Source of the DNA: a virus
IMG/VR virus record: IMGVR_UViG_3300035034_000508
Span: 1-49,282 of that record
Strand: one strand, 5' to 3'
DNA length: 49,282 bases
The notes beneath the pieces were generated by a model. That model ran no database searches and was not told where the DNA came from. It was given only the letters and a program-made list of their open reading frames with translations. Below are positions 8,895 through 18,348 of the stretch, piece after piece (the first letter of the stretch is position 1; each line of letters starts with the position of its first letter). Both the position numbers and the translations under genes were made by a program.

Positions 8895-10376
8895 CTAGAA
8901 TCTCAGTACGATTTTAATATCTTCGATTTGCCCTGTAGTACGAACAACAGGTGCAATGCTTTCTATATATATGACGTTACCAGAACCAGCTTCTAGTTCT
9001 TCAAGGCCAGATGTACCATCACCTGTGTAATCGTCATGTTGTGGGCCAATGTAACGTGCCGCAATTGCTTCACCACCATCCCACTCACGAGGGTCAACGA
9101 TTAATGATAATTGACGGAAATCATTTTCACCAGTAATTGGGAAGTAACCACCTTCAGTATCGTCAAAACGTGCATTCACAATTGAGTAACGAGCATCTAG
9201 TTCAGTTAGAATATTTGCACCATGACCATCTTTAGGCGCAAGTACAGAAACCGCTTCAGCACCAGTACCATCACCTGTGATTGTTGCTGTAGGTTCTGAA
9301 GTATAACCAGAGCCAACATTAGTCATCTGGATAGTTTCACATACACCTGCATTCAGAATAACAGAACCCGTTGCCTGAACACCACCCGCTAAATCAGGTG
9401 CGCTAAATGCAACTGTAGCAGTTGTATAACCTGAACCGCCAGCCGTTACAATAGCAGAGCTAATTGAGTTTGATTTTGCATTCTCTTGAACCAGCCATTG
9501 ATTGGAACCATCATCAGAAAGTTTTAATTTAACAGGAATGTAACCAGCAGTTAAGAATGCTAACGCATCACCAGCAGATACAGTACCCATGTACTTCCAG
9601 CCGTAACCATCTGTTGTGTATGTAATATCTACACTTGTACCTGTTGGTTCAGATGTAGAAGCTGCACCGTTATTGTTATCAACACATTTGTAAATGTTAT
9701 TTGCAGATGAAAGAACATAGAAATCATTCACATACGCAAAGCTGTCAATAGTTGGGTCAAACGCATCATACACAGTACCAGATGCCCAATTAACACGTTT
9801 AATTGCACAAGAAACATTTGTTGCGTTTAGACGTTTAGCACTCATGATGTTATTAATATATGAATACTGATTACTGAAATCGTCTTGTGGGTCAACGGGT
9901 GTTTCAGCAGTTACCACTTTCCAGTTGGTTGTATCTGTATCTGGACTGTTAGCACCAACACCATCACCTGTGTGTTCAACTAAACATTCATAGTATGAAC
10001 CAGAAAGTTCAACCAAATCACCAACTGTATATAGAGTAGAATCAGCCCATGCAATAACTCCTGTAAAATCATACCAAGGGGTTTGCTTACCAATTGCAAC
10101 GTAAATATTGTTTTCAAAGTATGATGTGTTTGTAAATGATTCAACAAATAACCAGTCAACTGCACCATCAGAAGCAACACCAGATGTATGTGAAGGTGGG
10201 ATTGCACCAGATGTACCAGAAGTTACAGCAATGTATTTGTAACTTGAGTTATAAACAACATTACCAATGCTATATGGTGTAGCAGTTTGCCATGCAGTGT
10301 AATTTTTAGTTTGGAAAGAGTTTAGGAATTGGTTAGAATTGAAAACTCTTGTTGTGTTTGTAATAATTGCAGTCAT
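8895..10376 (-). CDS. 8: Baseplate wedge protein gp8 homologue with inserted carbohydrate-binding-like modules, 493 aa
   Basis: The C-terminal ~95 residues (FRQLSLIVDPREWDGGEA ... GNVIYIESIAPVVRTTGQIE) align by eye with the end of T4 gp8, which finishes with a similar 'EMIYMENRPPI ... INILFTF' stretch. The central YVNDFYVLSSANNIYKCVD and GYGWKYMGTV motifs also match the gp8 core. It is longer than T4 gp8 (334 aa). Extra segments at residues ~26-78 and ~107-155 have the W-x(4,6)-Y-x-x-G-D/N-V-V pattern of CBM5/12-like chitin-binding modules. Residues ~305-385 hold GSGYT..GDGTGA repeats. gp8 joins gp7 and gp10 in the wedge. It follows the gp7-position gene, as in T4. Confidence 0.8.
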   Translation of the reverse strand: MTAIITNTTRVFNSNQFLNSFQTKNYTAWQTATPYSIGNVVYNSSYKYIAVTSGTSGAIPPSHTSGVASDGAVDWLFVESFTNTSYFENNIYVAIGKQTPWYDFTGVIAWADSTLYTVGDLVELSGSYYECLVEHTGDGVGANSPDTDTTNWKVVTAETPVDPQDDFSNQYSYINNIMSAKRLNATNVSCAIKRVNWASGTVYDAFDPTIDSFAYVNDFYVLSSANNIYKCVDNNNGAASTSEPTGTSVDITYTTDGYGWKYMGTVSAGDALAFLTAGYIPVKLKLSDDGSNQWLVQENAKSNSISSAIVTAGGSGYTTATVAFSAPDLAGGVQATGSVILNAGVCETIQMTNVGSGYTSEPTATITGDGTGAEAVSVLAPKDGHGANILTELDARYSIVNARFDDTEGGYFPITGENDFRQLSLIVDPREWDGGEAIAARYIGPQHDDYTGDGTSGLEELEAGSGNVIYIESIAPVVRTTGQIEDIKIVLRF

Positions 10377-10395
10377 GTTTTATCCTATGTTCTCT

Positions 10396-10403
10396 TATTT
10401 ATA
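10396..10403 (-). promoter_or_regulatory. T4-type late promoter box TATAAATA upstream of the gp8-like gene
   Basis: A perfect TATAAATA on the minus strand, 20 bp before the gp8-like start codon and overlapping the end of the upstream gene. T4 late promoters need only this -10-like box, read by gp55 with gp33 and the sliding clamp. Confidence 0.75.
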
Positions 10404-12030
10404 TGATTGTTAAGTCAGAATCTTCCATTCTATTAAATTTATCCACACAACCAGTGGTTTCAATGTTTGATAATGAAAGGTTGTCAAAATAACCAATAAC
10501 CCAATTGAAATTAGGGTCAAATTTAATTTCATCTAATTCATCAAGAGTTAATCCCATGACGCAAGTATTAGCAATACCTAGATGGAGTATTAATTCTCTA
10601 AATTCTGTTTGTAATATACTACTATTTATCTCACTGAATAAGTAGATAATCTTCGTTAATGATGCTTGTAAGCGTGGTGGTAAACTAATCAGTGTATCTA
10701 CAATATTTGAAGTTGTGTACATACCAAATAACTGTGTACCACTTGGGTGTGCAATTCGTTTAACTTGCTCTATCCATTTATGGGGTGAAACATCACTGCG
10801 AACAACATATGAATATTGCTGATAGTAATAACTATCCTGTAATTTAGAATAATCACTTAACCAGTCATCTTCATCTTGATATTTCTTTGGCTCATTAAAG
10901 ATACATTCGATATTTGCTGATAGTGACACACCTGAACCATTACTTGATGTTACTGTAATAGTTGGTTGTGAAGTGTAGCGTAACCCACTATCATAGACTT
11001 CAATCTCATTAATCTTACCAATCGCATCACCGTTTAATGAAATGATTGCACCAGAACCTGTTGAAGATACAATAGATGCTGTTGTTGGTAATGAATAATC
11101 ATAACCATTATTCAATATTCGAATGCCTGTTATTTCACCTGAACCACCAACTGTTTCAACCACACCGCTGTATGAGTAACCATTTGAACCAACTACAGGA
11201 ACCGCATGTACAATATCATTGACTTCATAACCTAACCCACCGTCAACGATTGTGTATGAATCTAATGGGCCTTTTGATAGGCTTTTAATACGGGCTTTAG
11301 CGCGGCTACCGTCATCAACTGAAGTGATAACAACTTCATCATTTAATGAGTAGTTTGTTCCACCGTCATCAACATTAATGCTATTAATCAAGCCATACAC
11401 ATTCTCTTTAACAGTAAAACCTTCTACAGTTAATAAGATTTCCTCATCAACCTCGAAGATGCCTTCATATGATGACAAATCACATCTTAATATTCTCTGA
11501 CTACCAATGTATATAGATGTAATGCCATCTATAACTGCATTTGCACCAGATGTTACGCCCTCAATAGACGCATTAAGGTTATCAGTGATTTTAAGTTTGA
11601 AAAAATTGTCACCTGTGATGTATGCATAATCTTCAGCAAAGAAATTACCACCTGAAGCCGTTTGTAAAAATTCTCTAGGGTATATAATATCAATTTCTGC
11701 ACCATATAGTACGTTAAAAATGAAACGAAATGATGACTCAGAACCCTTTGAGATATAGAATTCACGAATAGATTTCAATAGCGTAGATTTATCAACCTGA
11801 ATATTCTTTGGAAACGTATCCCCAAATTCAGTGATAAACATATCTAAGAAATCGTCATTAGCCGTATCAACATCTGAATTTTGCTGGAATGACTGGATGA
11901 AGTTTAGTGTGTTCCCTTCTAACTCCATCCATTCATAATACGCCTGTACAAACGCCACGAATAACTCATGGTCATTCCGAACAAATTCAGGTAACTGGTA
12001 TTGAAGAATAGCAGATAACTTATCTACCAT
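10399..12030 (-). CDS. Virion structural protein in the gp7 position of the baseplate operon, 543 aa
   Basis: The N-terminus (LPEFVRNDHELFVAFVQAYYEWMELEGN ... KGSESSFRFIFNVLYG, given in parts) is the pattern of a conserved family of baseplate-associated proteins in marine T4-like phages: 'LPEFVR', 'FVQAYYEWMELEG', 'SIREFYISKGSE'. Residues ~150-390 are repeated glycine-rich beta units (GGTNYSLNDEVVI, GGLGYEVNDIV, NNGYDYSLP, DSGLRYTSQPTITV). A helical C-terminus starts near residue 395. It overlaps the gp6 stop by 7 bp and precedes gp8, so by synteny it stands in for T4 gp7, although it is about half as long (T4 gp7 is ~1030 aa). Homology to gp7 is not shown by what I can read. Confidence 0.7.
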   Translation of the reverse strand: MVDKLSAILQYQLPEFVRNDHELFVAFVQAYYEWMELEGNTLNFIQSFQQNSDVDTANDDFLDMFITEFGDTFPKNIQVDKSTLLKSIREFYISKGSESSFRFIFNVLYGAEIDIIYPREFLQTASGGNFFAEDYAYITGDNFFKLKITDNLNASIEGVTSGANAVIDGITSIYIGSQRILRCDLSSYEGIFEVDEEILLTVEGFTVKENVYGLINSINVDDGGTNYSLNDEVVITSVDDGSRAKARIKSLSKGPLDSYTIVDGGLGYEVNDIVHAVPVVGSNGYSYSGVVETVGGSGEITGIRILNNGYDYSLPTTASIVSSTGSGAIISLNGDAIGKINEIEVYDSGLRYTSQPTITVTSSNGSGVSLSANIECIFNEPKKYQDEDDWLSDYSKLQDSYYYQQYSYVVRSDVSPHKWIEQVKRIAHPSGTQLFGMYTTSNIVDTLISLPPRLQASLTKIIYLFSEINSSILQTEFRELILHLGIANTCVMGLTLDELDEIKFDPNFNWVIGYFDNLSLSNIETTGCVDKFNRMEDSDLTII

Positions 12031-13841
12031 GCTTTATTACCTTCATTTTGGAAGTCTGCTACAATCTTCACTGTAAATTGATTAATCATAACAACATTAT
12101 TTCGTTTAGTGAAGAAGTCTGGAAGTTTTGGTGTAGCATTTATATTCAATTTAGATTGTCCATATAAATCATTTACCTCGAAATTAACTAATCGGATTAT
12201 TCCATTTTCATAATCAACTGTACCGAAAGTTTCATTAGGGAATGCAACCCATTCTTTCTTAAAGGTATCATAGTAATAAATTATGATATTGCCTTGTTTA
12301 TTAGCTGCAAAGTAACAACGCTTAAGGCGATACATAAACTCATCTGATTTAACTGTTTCTGGAAGTATTTCATTCACGAAATCAACAAAGTAAGTTGCCT
12401 TTGTGTTTAGATTAACATCTATTCGTTTCTCTAGTGTTGCATCCGCATATGATGTAAGAATACTAGGATTCCCAGATTTGATTAAACTGTTAATGTTTAC
12501 ATCTGAATAAAACGAACCAAAACGATTTAATGTGTTATCATTATAATCATTGATAATAGCTGTAACCTCTGTGCCGATTTCACCACTTGATTTATTGGTG
12601 TTTAATGGATTGAAACGAACATTCACATCCAAGTTTACATATAGGAACTCAGGGTCAACAATCTCAGGCTCAACCGTAGTCACGTTATATTTTTTCAGAA
12701 TATCATTAATAATACTATTCTTAGCCTTTGATGACAACACTTCACCAAATCTAGGTTTAATTGAAATGAATACTTTACCGTATGTTTTAGGGATATTATC
12801 TTCACCACCCCATACGTTAATAGAGTTTATATTACGATATTTAGAAAGGAGGATGTTTTTATAGTCATCCACAGTAACTAATCGGTTTTGTCTACGATAG
12901 TGATATGGGATATTGAATCGTAAATCCTCAAGAGTTTCTTCATCAACACCGCCATGTGAATCATTAACTGTAGTAATATCAACATCATAATCAGTACCTA
13001 AGTAATTAATACCACCTGAAAGGATAAATGTACGTGCATTATTACCTTCCTCACCAGATGTAGATACGAATGATGCAGATACAACATTCAGATTTGCAAG
13101 TGATTTACCGTAAATATCGTTACCGAAGAACACCTCATAATAATTTTCTTCATTAACTGCAACGAAGAAAACATTAGATTCACTGTTAATCTCATTGAAA
13201 TCCTCTGCTAACGTATAACTCACGAACTCACTAGATGCTTGAGTATCATACACACTGATACGCAATGATGTTATGTCAACGTTTCTATCACGAATAATAA
13301 AACGTTGATTCGTAAGTGTATCGTCAACCAAGAAACGTTGAGCGTTGAATGCTCCTTCGAAAATACCAATTTCATCACTTGTGTAATCATACACACCCGC
13401 TGTAGTAGCACGGTTATAGATATACACATCGTCAACAATCACGAAATTACGTGAATCATTTGTATTGTTATTTGAACGAATATTAGTGCCACGTGGAAGT
13501 ACAATTTTTTTATCAGTTGGTTCGTTAACCGCCGTGATTGGAATATTGAATGTAACCAAAGCCTCTGCTGATTGTTTTGAACTAGGAATATAGTTCATCA
13601 GTTTTGCTTTTGAAGTTAATGAAGCCTTTTGTGTTGCAGAATCTATGAATGATTCGTTCGCTAACATATGTGTGTAGAATCCCATATAATGAGTATTATA
13701 TGCCAGCAAATCTAAAAGGATGTTCATTGAAGAACCTTTATAGTCATAATCCTTAAATTGCTCTTGAGATTTCATGTAATCAATAAAGTTCTGTTTTATT
13801 GATTCAAAATCTAAATCCTGTACTTGTAAATTATTAGCCAT
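12024..13841 (-). CDS. 6: Baseplate wedge protein gp6
   Basis: 605 aa against 660 in T4. The N-terminus (DFESIKQNFIDYMKSQEQFKDY, split here as DFESIKQNFIDYM and SQEQFKDYDYKGSSMNILL) and the LLAYNTHYMGFYTHMLANES motif are the hallmark of the gp6 / baseplate-J-type wedge family. gp6 dimers form the continuous ring that links the wedges and that changes shape when the sheath contracts. It lies directly downstream of gp25, its partner in the (gp6)2-gp7-gp25 core bundle, with an 11-bp gap. Length and motifs indicate an intact protein. Confidence 0.93.
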   Translation of the reverse strand: MANNLQVQDLDFESIKQNFIDYMKSQEQFKDYDYKGSSMNILLDLLAYNTHYMGFYTHMLANESFIDSATQKASLTSKAKLMNYIPSSKQSAEALVTFNIPITAVNEPTDKKIVLPRGTNIRSNNNTNDSRNFVIVDDVYIYNRATTAGVYDYTSDEIGIFEGAFNAQRFLVDDTLTNQRFIIRDRNVDITSLRISVYDTQASSEFVSYTLAEDFNEINSESNVFFVAVNEENYYEVFFGNDIYGKSLANLNVVSASFVSTSGEEGNNARTFILSGGINYLGTDYDVDITTVNDSHGGVDEETLEDLRFNIPYHYRRQNRLVTVDDYKNILLSKYRNINSINVWGGEDNIPKTYGKVFISIKPRFGEVLSSKAKNSIINDILKKYNVTTVEPEIVDPEFLYVNLDVNVRFNPLNTNKSSGEIGTEVTAIINDYNDNTLNRFGSFYSDVNINSLIKSGNPSILTSYADATLEKRIDVNLNTKATYFVDFVNEILPETVKSDEFMYRLKRCYFAANKQGNIIIYYYDTFKKEWVAFPNETFGTVDYENGIIRLVNFEVNDLYGQSKLNINATPKLPDFFTKRNNVVMINQFTVKIVADFQNEGNKAW

Positions 13842-13852
13842 TTAATATTCTC

Positions 13853-14251
13853 TTATCTGACACGCTGTAGGAATATACGTGTTTGAATTGGTTCAATGTT
13901 ATTTATCGTGTTGAATGTAATGTTCACCCCATAAGATTGTTCTTCATTATCAGGTACAACTTCTAATTCAATCACGTTTACACGTGGTTCGTGTTGTTGT
14001 ATTAGGTGTTTTAAATGAGTTTCAATGCTCAATGCAGTAATTAAACTCATTGGTTCAAAAAGATAATCACGAACACCTGAATCAATCTCAGGGTGAAACT
14101 TTCTATCAAATCTACTTGTTTGGATAAGGTTTCTTAATGAACGCTTAATTGATTCATCATTATACTTCATCGGTAAATCACCCGTTAATGGGTGTGGTGT
14201 AAAATCCAAATCCAAATCAGAATATATTCGTGTTTGTTTCTTAATAGCCAT
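13853..14251 (-). CDS. 25: Baseplate wedge protein gp25
   Basis: 132 aa, the normal length for gp25 (T4: 132). It has the lysozyme-like GpW/gp25 family pattern: IYSDLDLDFTPHPLTGDLP, then NDESIKRSLRNLIQTSRFDR, then the family EPR-type turn (HEPRVNVIELEV). gp25 binds the gp6 dimer and nucleates sheath assembly through a sheath-like handshake strand. The start shares one base with the stop of the PAAR gene, so translation is probably coupled. Confidence 0.93.
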   Translation of the reverse strand: MAIKKQTRIYSDLDLDFTPHPLTGDLPMKYNDESIKRSLRNLIQTSRFDRKFHPEIDSGVRDYLFEPMSLITALSIETHLKHLIQQHEPRVNVIELEVVPDNEEQSYGVNITFNTINNIEPIQTRIFLQRVR

Positions 14252-14541
14252 TAACCACCCGCTGTAACAGTTGGGAACGGTTGCATTGCTTTAGCACCAC
14301 AAGCCACAGGGTCGCCTACACGGGCAACACCCAACCCATTCGCCTTAACGGTTGATGAACCTTTCGCTAACGGCGCAACATGAATGTCAGGCCCAGTACA
14401 TAGGTGTGGTGCATACATATGGGTTTCAGTTACCCACGGAATACCACCACAGAATACATTAGGCGAACCCTGTATTGCTGGTGTAGGTGGAAAACACCCA
14501 TGACCGGAATTCATCATTCCCATTAAATGTGCTTGTGGCAT
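14251..14541 (-). CDS. 5.4: PAAR-repeat spike-tip protein (T4 gp5.4 type)
   Basis: 96 aa, rich in Pro, Gly, His and Cys: AHLMGMMNSGHGCFPPTPA, then GSPNVFCGGIPW and a C-terminal GLGVARVGDPVACGAKAM. Repeated 'GSxxVxxxGxPxxR/TxxD' units are the PAAR signature. Such proteins cap the central spike as a sharp cone, usually binding a metal through His/Cys. It sits between gp25 and the 489-aa Ig-like protein with one-base overlaps on both sides. Its partner would be the gp5-like spike at 25160-26104. Confidence 0.88.
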   Translation of the reverse strand: MPQAHLMGMMNSGHGCFPPTPAIQGSPNVFCGGIPWVTETHMYAPHLCTGPDIHVAPLAKGSSTVKANGLGVARVGDPVACGAKAMQPFPTVTAGG

Positions 14542-16010
14542 TAATTATTCTCACATGTTTCTTCACACATAGATGAAGGTAGTGTTGGTAAATCTAGTTC
14601 TTTCGTAATCTCAGGCCACGTATCCGGTTTTTGTGGACACGTGATTTCGGTTGAACATACTTTAGTAGTATTCATTTTCTCAATAAATTCTTCTGTGCAA
14701 TATGTTATCTTCTTATTGTATTTAGTCACCTTCGGAATTGATATTTCTTCTGGCACACAAACATCACACAAGGTTGACGGTAATACCTGTAACCCTTCAA
14801 TAACCACTGGTTCAGGGCATGGTTCACAGAATTCGTCAACAATTTCTTCGATAACTGGCTGTGTTGATTCTTTTTCAGTTTCTTCACACACTTCTACACA
14901 TAACGTATCTTTATTTATATTAACCAATCCTTGGTATTCAGGTGCAATGTAACAAATTTTACATAATTCCTTCAATTCATCCTCAGATAGCTGTTGTATT
15001 TGTGGTATTTCAACAGGTGGTATTGTTTGTGATTCGTTAATTTCCTTCAATCCATTATTATCAGCTTCACCATATGTTTTGTTTGTTATTAATTTACCAT
15101 TAACATCATAAATGGGGTCAACATCAGTAAGTGATACCGAACCATCCTCATCATATAAAACGAAACCATTTATTGATTCCCCATTTCCATCAACGGGTAT
15201 ATCACCACCAACGGGTTCACCAGTATCTTCAACATATTCAACGTGTTCAAAGTTAACAAATTGTGAAATGAAGTTATCTCTATCCACTGACCAGTTATTA
15301 TGTACACATATTTTAAATGTTCTATCTGCATAGGTAGCAGGTGAATCTAATAAAGCCGCACGTACTGTAAACACATAATCTTTAGTGATTGGCGCGCGCG
15401 CGCCGGTTTCTTCATTTTCTTTATACCAAGTGAACGTAGGTTTTTCATCATCTGAAGTGTAACAATCTTGTTCTAATGGAATCCCCTCAACCACTCCATT
15501 AGCACGTAGATTCATACCAACAGGTAACTCACCGGATTCTAGTACATAGAAAACAGGTGAATCACAAGAAGATGTTGGACGTGCAAATTCGTATGGGTTT
15601 CCATAACCACCATGATGTGAATTGAATGTACCTAATACCAACCACGGATAATCAGTGAATTCAACACTCAAGGTATAGTCGATACTGAAATCAGTTGTTA
15701 AACAGAAATAATATTCACCCGGCACACCATCATAAATGAATTGGTTGATGTTCTGAGTAATGAAAGATGTGCCTAATAAAACATATGTCAATCCAACTTT
15801 ACGATATAAATTTAACTGCATATTAATACTACTAGATGTATTAGGTCTAGGGGTAATATTAAATGCCATCGTTTCATTTTCAAACATTTCAAATCTGTAG
15901 TAATCACCCTCGAAGGCATTATTAATCGTACCAACATAATCTGTGTTTGGTGTTAAATCAATAATTTCAGATGTTGGGTCATCAAATTTTAATACACAAT
16001 TAACTGCCAT
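14541..16010 (-). CDS. Virion protein with Ig-like (He_PIG) domain and cysteine-rich tail, 489 aa
   Basis: Three parts can be seen. Residues ~1-125 are a beta-rich PPC-like domain (NTDYVGTINNAFEGDYYRF, then EYYFCLTTDFSIDYTLSVEF). Residues ~140-235 contain the He_PIG hallmark SGELPVGMNLRANGVVEGIP, i.e. a putative Ig domain of the kind found in surface adhesins. The C-terminal ~160 residues are acidic and unusually cysteine-rich (C-x2-C pairs such as CKICY, CEPCPEP, CDVC). The start is coupled to the upstream 765-aa repeat gene by a one-base overlap. Codons for TGARAP create a 14-bp GC palindrome. Function unknown; a tail-surface role is inferred. Confidence 0.65.
   Translation of the reverse strand: MAVNCVLKFDDPTSEIIDLTPNTDYVGTINNAFEGDYYRFEMFENETMAFNITPRPNTSSSINMQLNLYRKVGLTYVLLGTSFITQNINQFIYDGVPGEYYFCLTTDFSIDYTLSVEFTDYPWLVLGTFNSHHGGYGNPYEFARPTSSCDSPVFYVLESGELPVGMNLRANGVVEGIPLEQDCYTSDDEKPTFTWYKENEETGARAPITKDYVFTVRAALLDSPATYADRTFKICVHNNWSVDRDNFISQFVNFEHVEYVEDTGEPVGGDIPVDGNGESINGFVLYDEDGSVSLTDVDPIYDVNGKLITNKTYGEADNNGLKEINESQTIPPVEIPQIQQLSEDELKELCKICYIAPEYQGLVNINKDTLCVEVCEETEKESTQPVIEEIVDEFCEPCPEPVVIEGLQVLPSTLCDVCVPEEISIPKVTKYNKKITYCTEEFIEKMNTTKVCSTEITCPQKPDTWPEITKELDLPTLPSSMCEETCENN
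15391..15404. other. 14-bp perfect GC palindrome inside the Ig-like protein gene
   Basis: The bases GGCGCGCGCGCGCC form a self-complementary run of pure G+C in a strongly AT-rich genome. A related 10-bp palindrome, CGGCGCGCCG, occurs at 21652-21661. Both fall within coding sequence. Confidence 0.6.
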
Positions 16011-18307
16011 TACTCAGCCTCATATGCAACACAATGTGCAAATAGTGGGAAATAGAATGAGTGTTCTTCAACAGCAACTTCAGGCAAATCTCTAATTCCA
16101 TCGTTATCAGGGTCAAGAGCATCGTAATCCAAATCACCATCCTCAGTTAAAGGTATATATTCATTTGGTAAGCAAATGTCAGCCTCAGTTACCCATGCAA
16201 CAGCCGCACCCGTAACAGTTAATGTATCAATTGCACAATGTGAACCACCATATCCATACCAAGGCTCATCGTAAAACTTAGTTTGTGCATACATGCCATC
16301 GTGGAAATCGAAAGTGAAATCAACATTACTAGCCATTGATAAATGTTCACCACCATGAGCATATAATAACCAGATGCCCTCAAACGTTAATGGAACTGGT
16401 TCTAGGCGCGAACTTGCATGAATTATTTCTGGATATAATGATTGTTCTACTGATAATTCAAATACAGCATTAGAACCATGTTCCATGTAATATTTACCAT
16501 CACACCCTGTGTTATCTATTGAATCGAAATCAAATATTACAGCCTCACCATTAGGGCGTATGTAACCATGACAGAACTTAGTCCAGAATATAGGCTCAAA
16601 GTTAATGAAGTTTAGTGTTGATGGATTTTCAAACTCAATCACACCAAAATCATAAATCTTCATTGGAAGGTATGTTTCCATACTCTCACCAGAGTATGCT
16701 TCAGCCTGTAGTCGTGGTTGTGTACGTAATTCAACATCACATACAGTTACAACAGAATCACATGGATTCCAATTTGTTTTTAAACGAGTATCCGCAAACT
16801 CAAAATCTAAACTATCTAACCCTAATCTAAAGTCATCCCAATCCCAACGAATCACGTTATCGCCATATAAATGGTCAACGAAACCAGCACGGTCACAATG
16901 ATTGTGATTATGGTCAGCATCATATAACGCTAAACCAGCAACAATTGGATGTGGTGTTAATATTGGGTAAATTGGAATAGCTGAATCAGATTCAGAATAT
17001 GAACCATGATATGCATTCGCTTCTAACCCTTCACCTTCAGGTACAGAAATATCATTAAGATATGCATGTGAACCATGATATGCATCAGCAGGTAAGTTTG
17101 CTGTATAGTTCAGGAATGGGATATTAGCAATTGCACCATGATATGCATCAGCAGGTAGATTTAATTCTAACGCTAAATCAAAAGTAGTAGTTGCACCGTG
17201 ATATGCAAGGGTGTTCCAGTTTAATTCATCAAGAACAGGGATATTAACACTTGCACCGTGATATACATCCAAGGTCATTTCAATCGCTGGATGAAGTTCA
17301 ATGTCTACGGTAGCAGTTTGACCAAAGTAATTACGCGAGAATAACGCCACTGTTACAGCAAGTGTATCACCTGAACCATACCCACCGTGATATGCATCAA
17401 GTGGTAGTTCTTCACCCAACACTTCAGTTAACTCAGTATCACTAAACCACCCATGATACGCATCAGCGTTAAATGTAGTTGATGTTGCTAGTTGTGTACC
17501 ATATGCATATTCACCGCTGTAAGCGTCAGCAGATAGCGCAAATGTAGGCGCAATATCGCCCTCACCTGTAGCACCGTGATATGCATCAGTGTTACCTAAA
17601 CCTTCACTTGGTGAATCAGTTAAATCAGCATCAGAATATGAACCATGATATGCACCTAATCCCCACGGAACTAAAATATCGTCCAATTCAGATGTAGCAC
17701 CATGATAACCATCAACAGGCAATGCAGCGGATGGGAATATCTCTAAATCTGAATCACTGTATGCACCATGATAACCATCAACAGGCAAAACAACGATTAC
17801 GGATAAATCGGCATCGGCTGTTTGACCAGAATAGTTGTCAGTTTCTAATTCAGCCGGTGGATATATCTCTAAATCTGAATCACTGTATGCACCATGATAT
17901 GCATCACAGTCACGGAAAAAAGAAACGGTAAGTAAATCGGCATCGGCTGTTTGACCACTGTATGCATCACCTTCCATTTCATCAACAGGATTGACAGTAA
18001 GCACACAATCAAGATATGCACCTTGATATTGTGAAACATCCATATTGAAAAATGATGCTAGAATAGCATTACATGTTTGGCCACTATATGCATCAATGCG
18101 AGGCATAATAGGTGAAACATAATCACATGATTTGAGATTGAAATTGGGTGAGGGTGTACCACAATCAAATAGATTGAAGTTAGCAACACCCGTTGCTTCT
18201 TCAACCGTTGACCACGCGAACGTATAATTGTCAACTATGATTATTTCATCAGTAGCTGAATCAAATACAAATGTGTATGATGTTGGATTGATAGGAGAAT
18301 CAGCCAT
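16010..18307 (-). CDS. Tandem-repeat virion protein (DAYHGAYSDSDL-type repeats), 765 aa
   Basis: Residues ~70-440 are about 18-19 units of 18-25 residues. The core is D-A/G-Y-H/S-G-A/Q, then Y/T-S/A-D-x-D-L and a short hydrophobic strand. Examples are DAYHGAYSDSDLEI, DNYSGQTADADLS and DAYHGATGEGDIAP. Two flavours, YHG and YSG, alternate loosely. The repeat core is strikingly acidic and aromatic, so a calcium- or sugar-binding beta solenoid is conceivable. The C-terminal ~320 residues are non-repetitive, with more Y-H-G motifs (KFCHGYIRP, LYAHGGEH). An AAGGA Shine-Dalgarno lies 8 bp before the start. I do not recognise the family. It sits among adhesin genes, so a virion surface role is likely. 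Confidence 0.7.
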   Translation of the reverse strand: MADSPINPTSYTFVFDSATDEIIIVDNYTFAWSTVEEATGVANFNLFDCGTPSPNFNLKSCDYVSPIMPRIDAYSGQTCNAILASFFNMDVSQYQGAYLDCVLTVNPVDEMEGDAYSGQTADADLLTVSFFRDCDAYHGAYSDSDLEIYPPAELETDNYSGQTADADLSVIVVLPVDGYHGAYSDSDLEIFPSAALPVDGYHGATSELDDILVPWGLGAYHGSYSDADLTDSPSEGLGNTDAYHGATGEGDIAPTFALSADAYSGEYAYGTQLATSTTFNADAYHGWFSDTELTEVLGEELPLDAYHGGYGSGDTLAVTVALFSRNYFGQTATVDIELHPAIEMTLDVYHGASVNIPVLDELNWNTLAYHGATTTFDLALELNLPADAYHGAIANIPFLNYTANLPADAYHGSHAYLNDISVPEGEGLEANAYHGSYSESDSAIPIYPILTPHPIVAGLALYDADHNHNHCDRAGFVDHLYGDNVIRWDWDDFRLGLDSLDFEFADTRLKTNWNPCDSVVTVCDVELRTQPRLQAEAYSGESMETYLPMKIYDFGVIEFENPSTLNFINFEPIFWTKFCHGYIRPNGEAVIFDFDSIDNTGCDGKYYMEHGSNAVFELSVEQSLYPEIIHASSRLEPVPLTFEGIWLLYAHGGEHLSMASNVDFTFDFHDGMYAQTKFYDEPWYGYGGSHCAIDTLTVTGAAVAWVTEADICLPNEYIPLTEDGDLDYDALDPDNDGIRDLPEVAVEEHSFYFPLFAHCVAYEAE

Positions 18308-18348
18308 TTAATTTTCCTTCAGAAGGAGAACCATTATTAATTCCCCTC

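Noticed and set aside
14912-14919. TATAAATA on the minus strand inside the 489-aa gene (and another at 18470-18477 inside the 591-aa gene)
   Set aside because: Each is well inside a coding region and 160 bp or more from the next start, unlike the other late boxes.
17000-18100. Regularly repeated short DNA words (for example GCACCATGATATGCATC) that look CRISPR-like
   Set aside because: The spacing follows the ~20-residue protein repeats of the 765-aa ORF, copies are degenerate, and the frame is open throughout.
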